A stretch of DNA of 54,217 nt from JAPLHP01 sp963720375. GTDB taxonomy: Bacteria; Chloroflexota; Dehalococcoidia; UBA2247; RBG-13-53-26. Of the stretch, positions 52,748 through 54,217 are shown piece after piece. Both the position numbers and the translations under genes were made by a program. Below the pieces are notes generated by a model. It was not told the DNA's origin and searched no databases. It saw nothing but the letters and a program-made list of their open reading frames with translations. The stretch lies in the NCBI GenBank assembly GCA_963720375.1, contig CAVRFM010000016.1:1-54217 (forward strand), read 5' to 3'. Numbering within the stretch: position 1 is the first letter of the stretch; each line of letters starts with the position of its first letter.

Positions 52748-54103
52748 TCATGAGTCAACCTCATGGACATATGCAACTCTAACCAGCACCCCAGCCAATA
52801 TCCAGAATATGGGAGAGACTATGTAATAATAGGTACTCACCCCCTGCGCCACTATACCCACAGGTGAGGTTTCGAAAAGACCATGAATGCTTATCGCCAG
52901 AATAGCAGCCAGGATACCTATGGCGAAGCCACGCCAATGGTGAGAAGCAGAAGAACGGAACACCTTCCAAGCCACTTTGAAAAGAACAGCCAAGGCGCAG
53001 AGTAAAGCCAGCGCCCCCACAATGCCCACATCGGCATAGAACTGCAGATAGGCATTATGGGGACCAAAATCCGGCTGAGAAGAGTAGTACTGGCTGAGAT
53101 AGCCCAGGCCGCAGCCGGTCACGGGATGGTGTTGAATCACCCCCCAGGCATGCTGCCACAGGGCCACTCTTTCTGCTAGACTCGAATCAGGGCGGAAGGA
53201 GACGAAGTGGTGGGGATCGAACCAACCGTGTTTGAAACCCCAGTAGCCTACTGCTACAGCCGCTGAAGCCGGTAGTAATGACCAGCGGCTCCGACAGATA
53301 AGGAGAAAGAAAACAGCAATCCCTAGAGCAAGCCATGCCCCTTGACTCCCAGCCAGGAGCAGCACCATCAAGAAGAACCCACTTAGGAGAATGGCTAGTG
53401 TCCTGATCCATATCCTCCCTGCAAACAGCACAATGCCCATAAGCAGGATGAGAACTGTCTCGACTGATATGAGCAGTCCGTGGGTGCTGGTGATTATAGG
53501 GGTAATGATATTGGCCGCACGGGGTACCTGCGGGAGGTGCTGAGCCCATCCCTGAACCCAAGCTCCGATCCGCACAGCTACGGGAGGTGTTAACACGCCT
53601 TCCCTGAACGACAGCAGGGCGGCGGCTGCAATAGACAGAATGGCAATGACCAATCCCCACTTGATATAGGCTGGGTGACTGATATTAACCAGCATATAGT
53701 AGAGCAGAATACAAGCCAACGCACTCTGGAAAGCCCCCAGACTTATGCCCCAGTCCGGTGAGGCAAATAGTCCCACAATGGCAGCTACCAGGAACAAGCC
53801 TATGGGAATATCAAAGGGTGTACTCAGACTGAAGTAGCCCCTTACAAAACGGCGCAAGAGAAAAGCAAATGAGGCTATCATCAATCCCACCCAAGAGTAC
53901 TCGTTGCCCCAGAGGAGGCCGGCAAAGGCCAGACCCAACGCCGGAATCACCCAGAGTGGTTCAACACCAAGCAGTAGATCTGCAAACCTAGCGATGAAGC
54001 CAAGGCAAGCATGGGATTCGCCAGCCGCCTTTCGCCTCACCTCCGGATAATCTCCGTGCCGGATGTCAGGATTTCTCGAAAACCCAAAAAGATGTACTGC
54101 CAT
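52748..54103 (-). CDS. O-antigen ligase/polymerase family membrane protein
   Basis: A 451-residue polytopic protein with about 11 helices. The large periplasmic loop holds SSLAERVALWQHAWGVIQHH and GCGLGYLSQYYSSQPDFGPH, ending in NAYLQFYADVGIVGALALL, the Wzy_C/WaaL core with its catalytic-type Arg and His. The first 35 residues are hydrophilic, and no ribosome-binding site is seen at the ATG, so the exact start is uncertain. It is a second, only distantly related member besides 46612-48103; one may polymerise and the other attach the chain. Confidence 0.85.
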   Translation of the reverse strand: MAVHLFGFSRNPDIRHGDYPEVRRKAAGESHACLGFIARFADLLLGVEPLWVIPALGLAFAGLLWGNEYSWVGLMIASFAFLLRRFVRGYFSLSTPFDIPIGLFLVAAIVGLFASPDWGISLGAFQSALACILLYYMLVNISHPAYIKWGLVIAILSIAAAALLSFREGVLTPPVAVRIGAWVQGWAQHLPQVPRAANIITPIITSTHGLLISVETVLILLMGIVLFAGRIWIRTLAILLSGFFLMVLLLAGSQGAWLALGIAVFFLLICRSRWSLLPASAAVAVGYWGFKHGWFDPHHFVSFRPDSSLAERVALWQHAWGVIQHHPVTGCGLGYLSQYYSSQPDFGPHNAYLQFYADVGIVGALALLCALAVLFKVAWKVFRSSASHHWRGFAIGILAAILAISIHGLFETSPVGIVAQGVSTYYYIVSPIFWILAGVLVRVAYVHEVDS

Positions 54104-54217
54104 CTATTGCCATTGGAAACCCAGAATTCGCTGCACAGTGCAATCTCCCCCCCTTCGGAATGACCCCACTGTAAACGCCTTACAGTCTTAAATCAGATAG
54201 GGGATTTCCCCCTCTCC

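Overview
The window is about 54 kb from an anaerobic bacterium. I infer the Dehalococcoidia (Chloroflexota) or a close relative. The basis is two tungsten-type aldehyde:ferredoxin oxidoreductase (AOR) paralogs beside two DUF6125-like proteins, the style of the ATP synthase a subunit, and several genes with very short or absent leaders. This placement rests on remembered family traits, not a search. I see no rRNA, tRNA or CRISPR array.

Layout. (1) 0-4 kb is accessory: a truncated alpha/beta hydrolase, a QueC-like PP-loop enzyme, a 74-aa unknown protein, an unknown lipoprotein and a coiled-coil protein, with REP-like repeats and three copies of a promoter-like repeat. (2) 4-12.3 kb is catabolic: metallophosphoesterase, HAD hydrolase, AOR1, two DUF6125-like paralogs, a short-chain dehydrogenase, AOR2 (one frameshift) and an alpha/beta hydrolase. 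(3) 12.3-24.3 kb is housekeeping: bL25, a 4-OT-type tautomerase, bS16, KhpA, a complete F1Fo ATP synthase operon on the minus strand (atpZ-atpB-atpE-new 45-aa ORF-atpF-atpH-atpA-atpG-atpD-atpC), and lysS-serS. (4) 24.3-30 kb holds an iron-sulfur flavoprotein and a glycogen/maltodextrin set (glycosyltransferase, GH57 enzyme, alpha-glucan phosphorylase). (5) 30-54 kb is a surface-polysaccharide locus, almost all on the minus strand: two O-antigen ligase/polymerase-type proteins, a Wzz/BY-kinase fusion, a Wzx flippase, GT4 glycosyltransferases, methyltransferases, a CE4 deacetylase, a FemAB-like protein, a UDP-diNAc-bacillosamine-like set (PglF, PglE, PglD and PglC types), a nucleotide-sugar dehydrogenase and a VanZ-like protein.

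At least seven single-base disruptions split otherwise good genes (AOR2 once, atpB three times, the DegT aminotransferase, an O-antigen ligase and the flippase). Three of them hit the normally essential atpB, so assembly or sequencing indels are the simplest reading. I annotate these genes across the breaks.

Most interesting points. When the breaks in atpB are repaired, the ATP synthase a subunit carries an insert of about 85 residues that reads as a complete lipoyl/biotinyl-like barrel-sandwich domain. A 45-aa single-helix membrane protein is encoded between atpE and atpF. A promoter-like repeat (TTGTATCC, then 19-20 bp after TTGTAT an extended -10 TGGTATAAT) recurs in front of accessory genes at 2.1, 3.1 and 34.4 kb, with a partial copy at 1.8 kb. 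Two fossil GT4 C-termini flank a methyltransferase in the polysaccharide locus. The BY-kinase has an internal Tyr/His/Gly-rich cluster followed by a basic tail.
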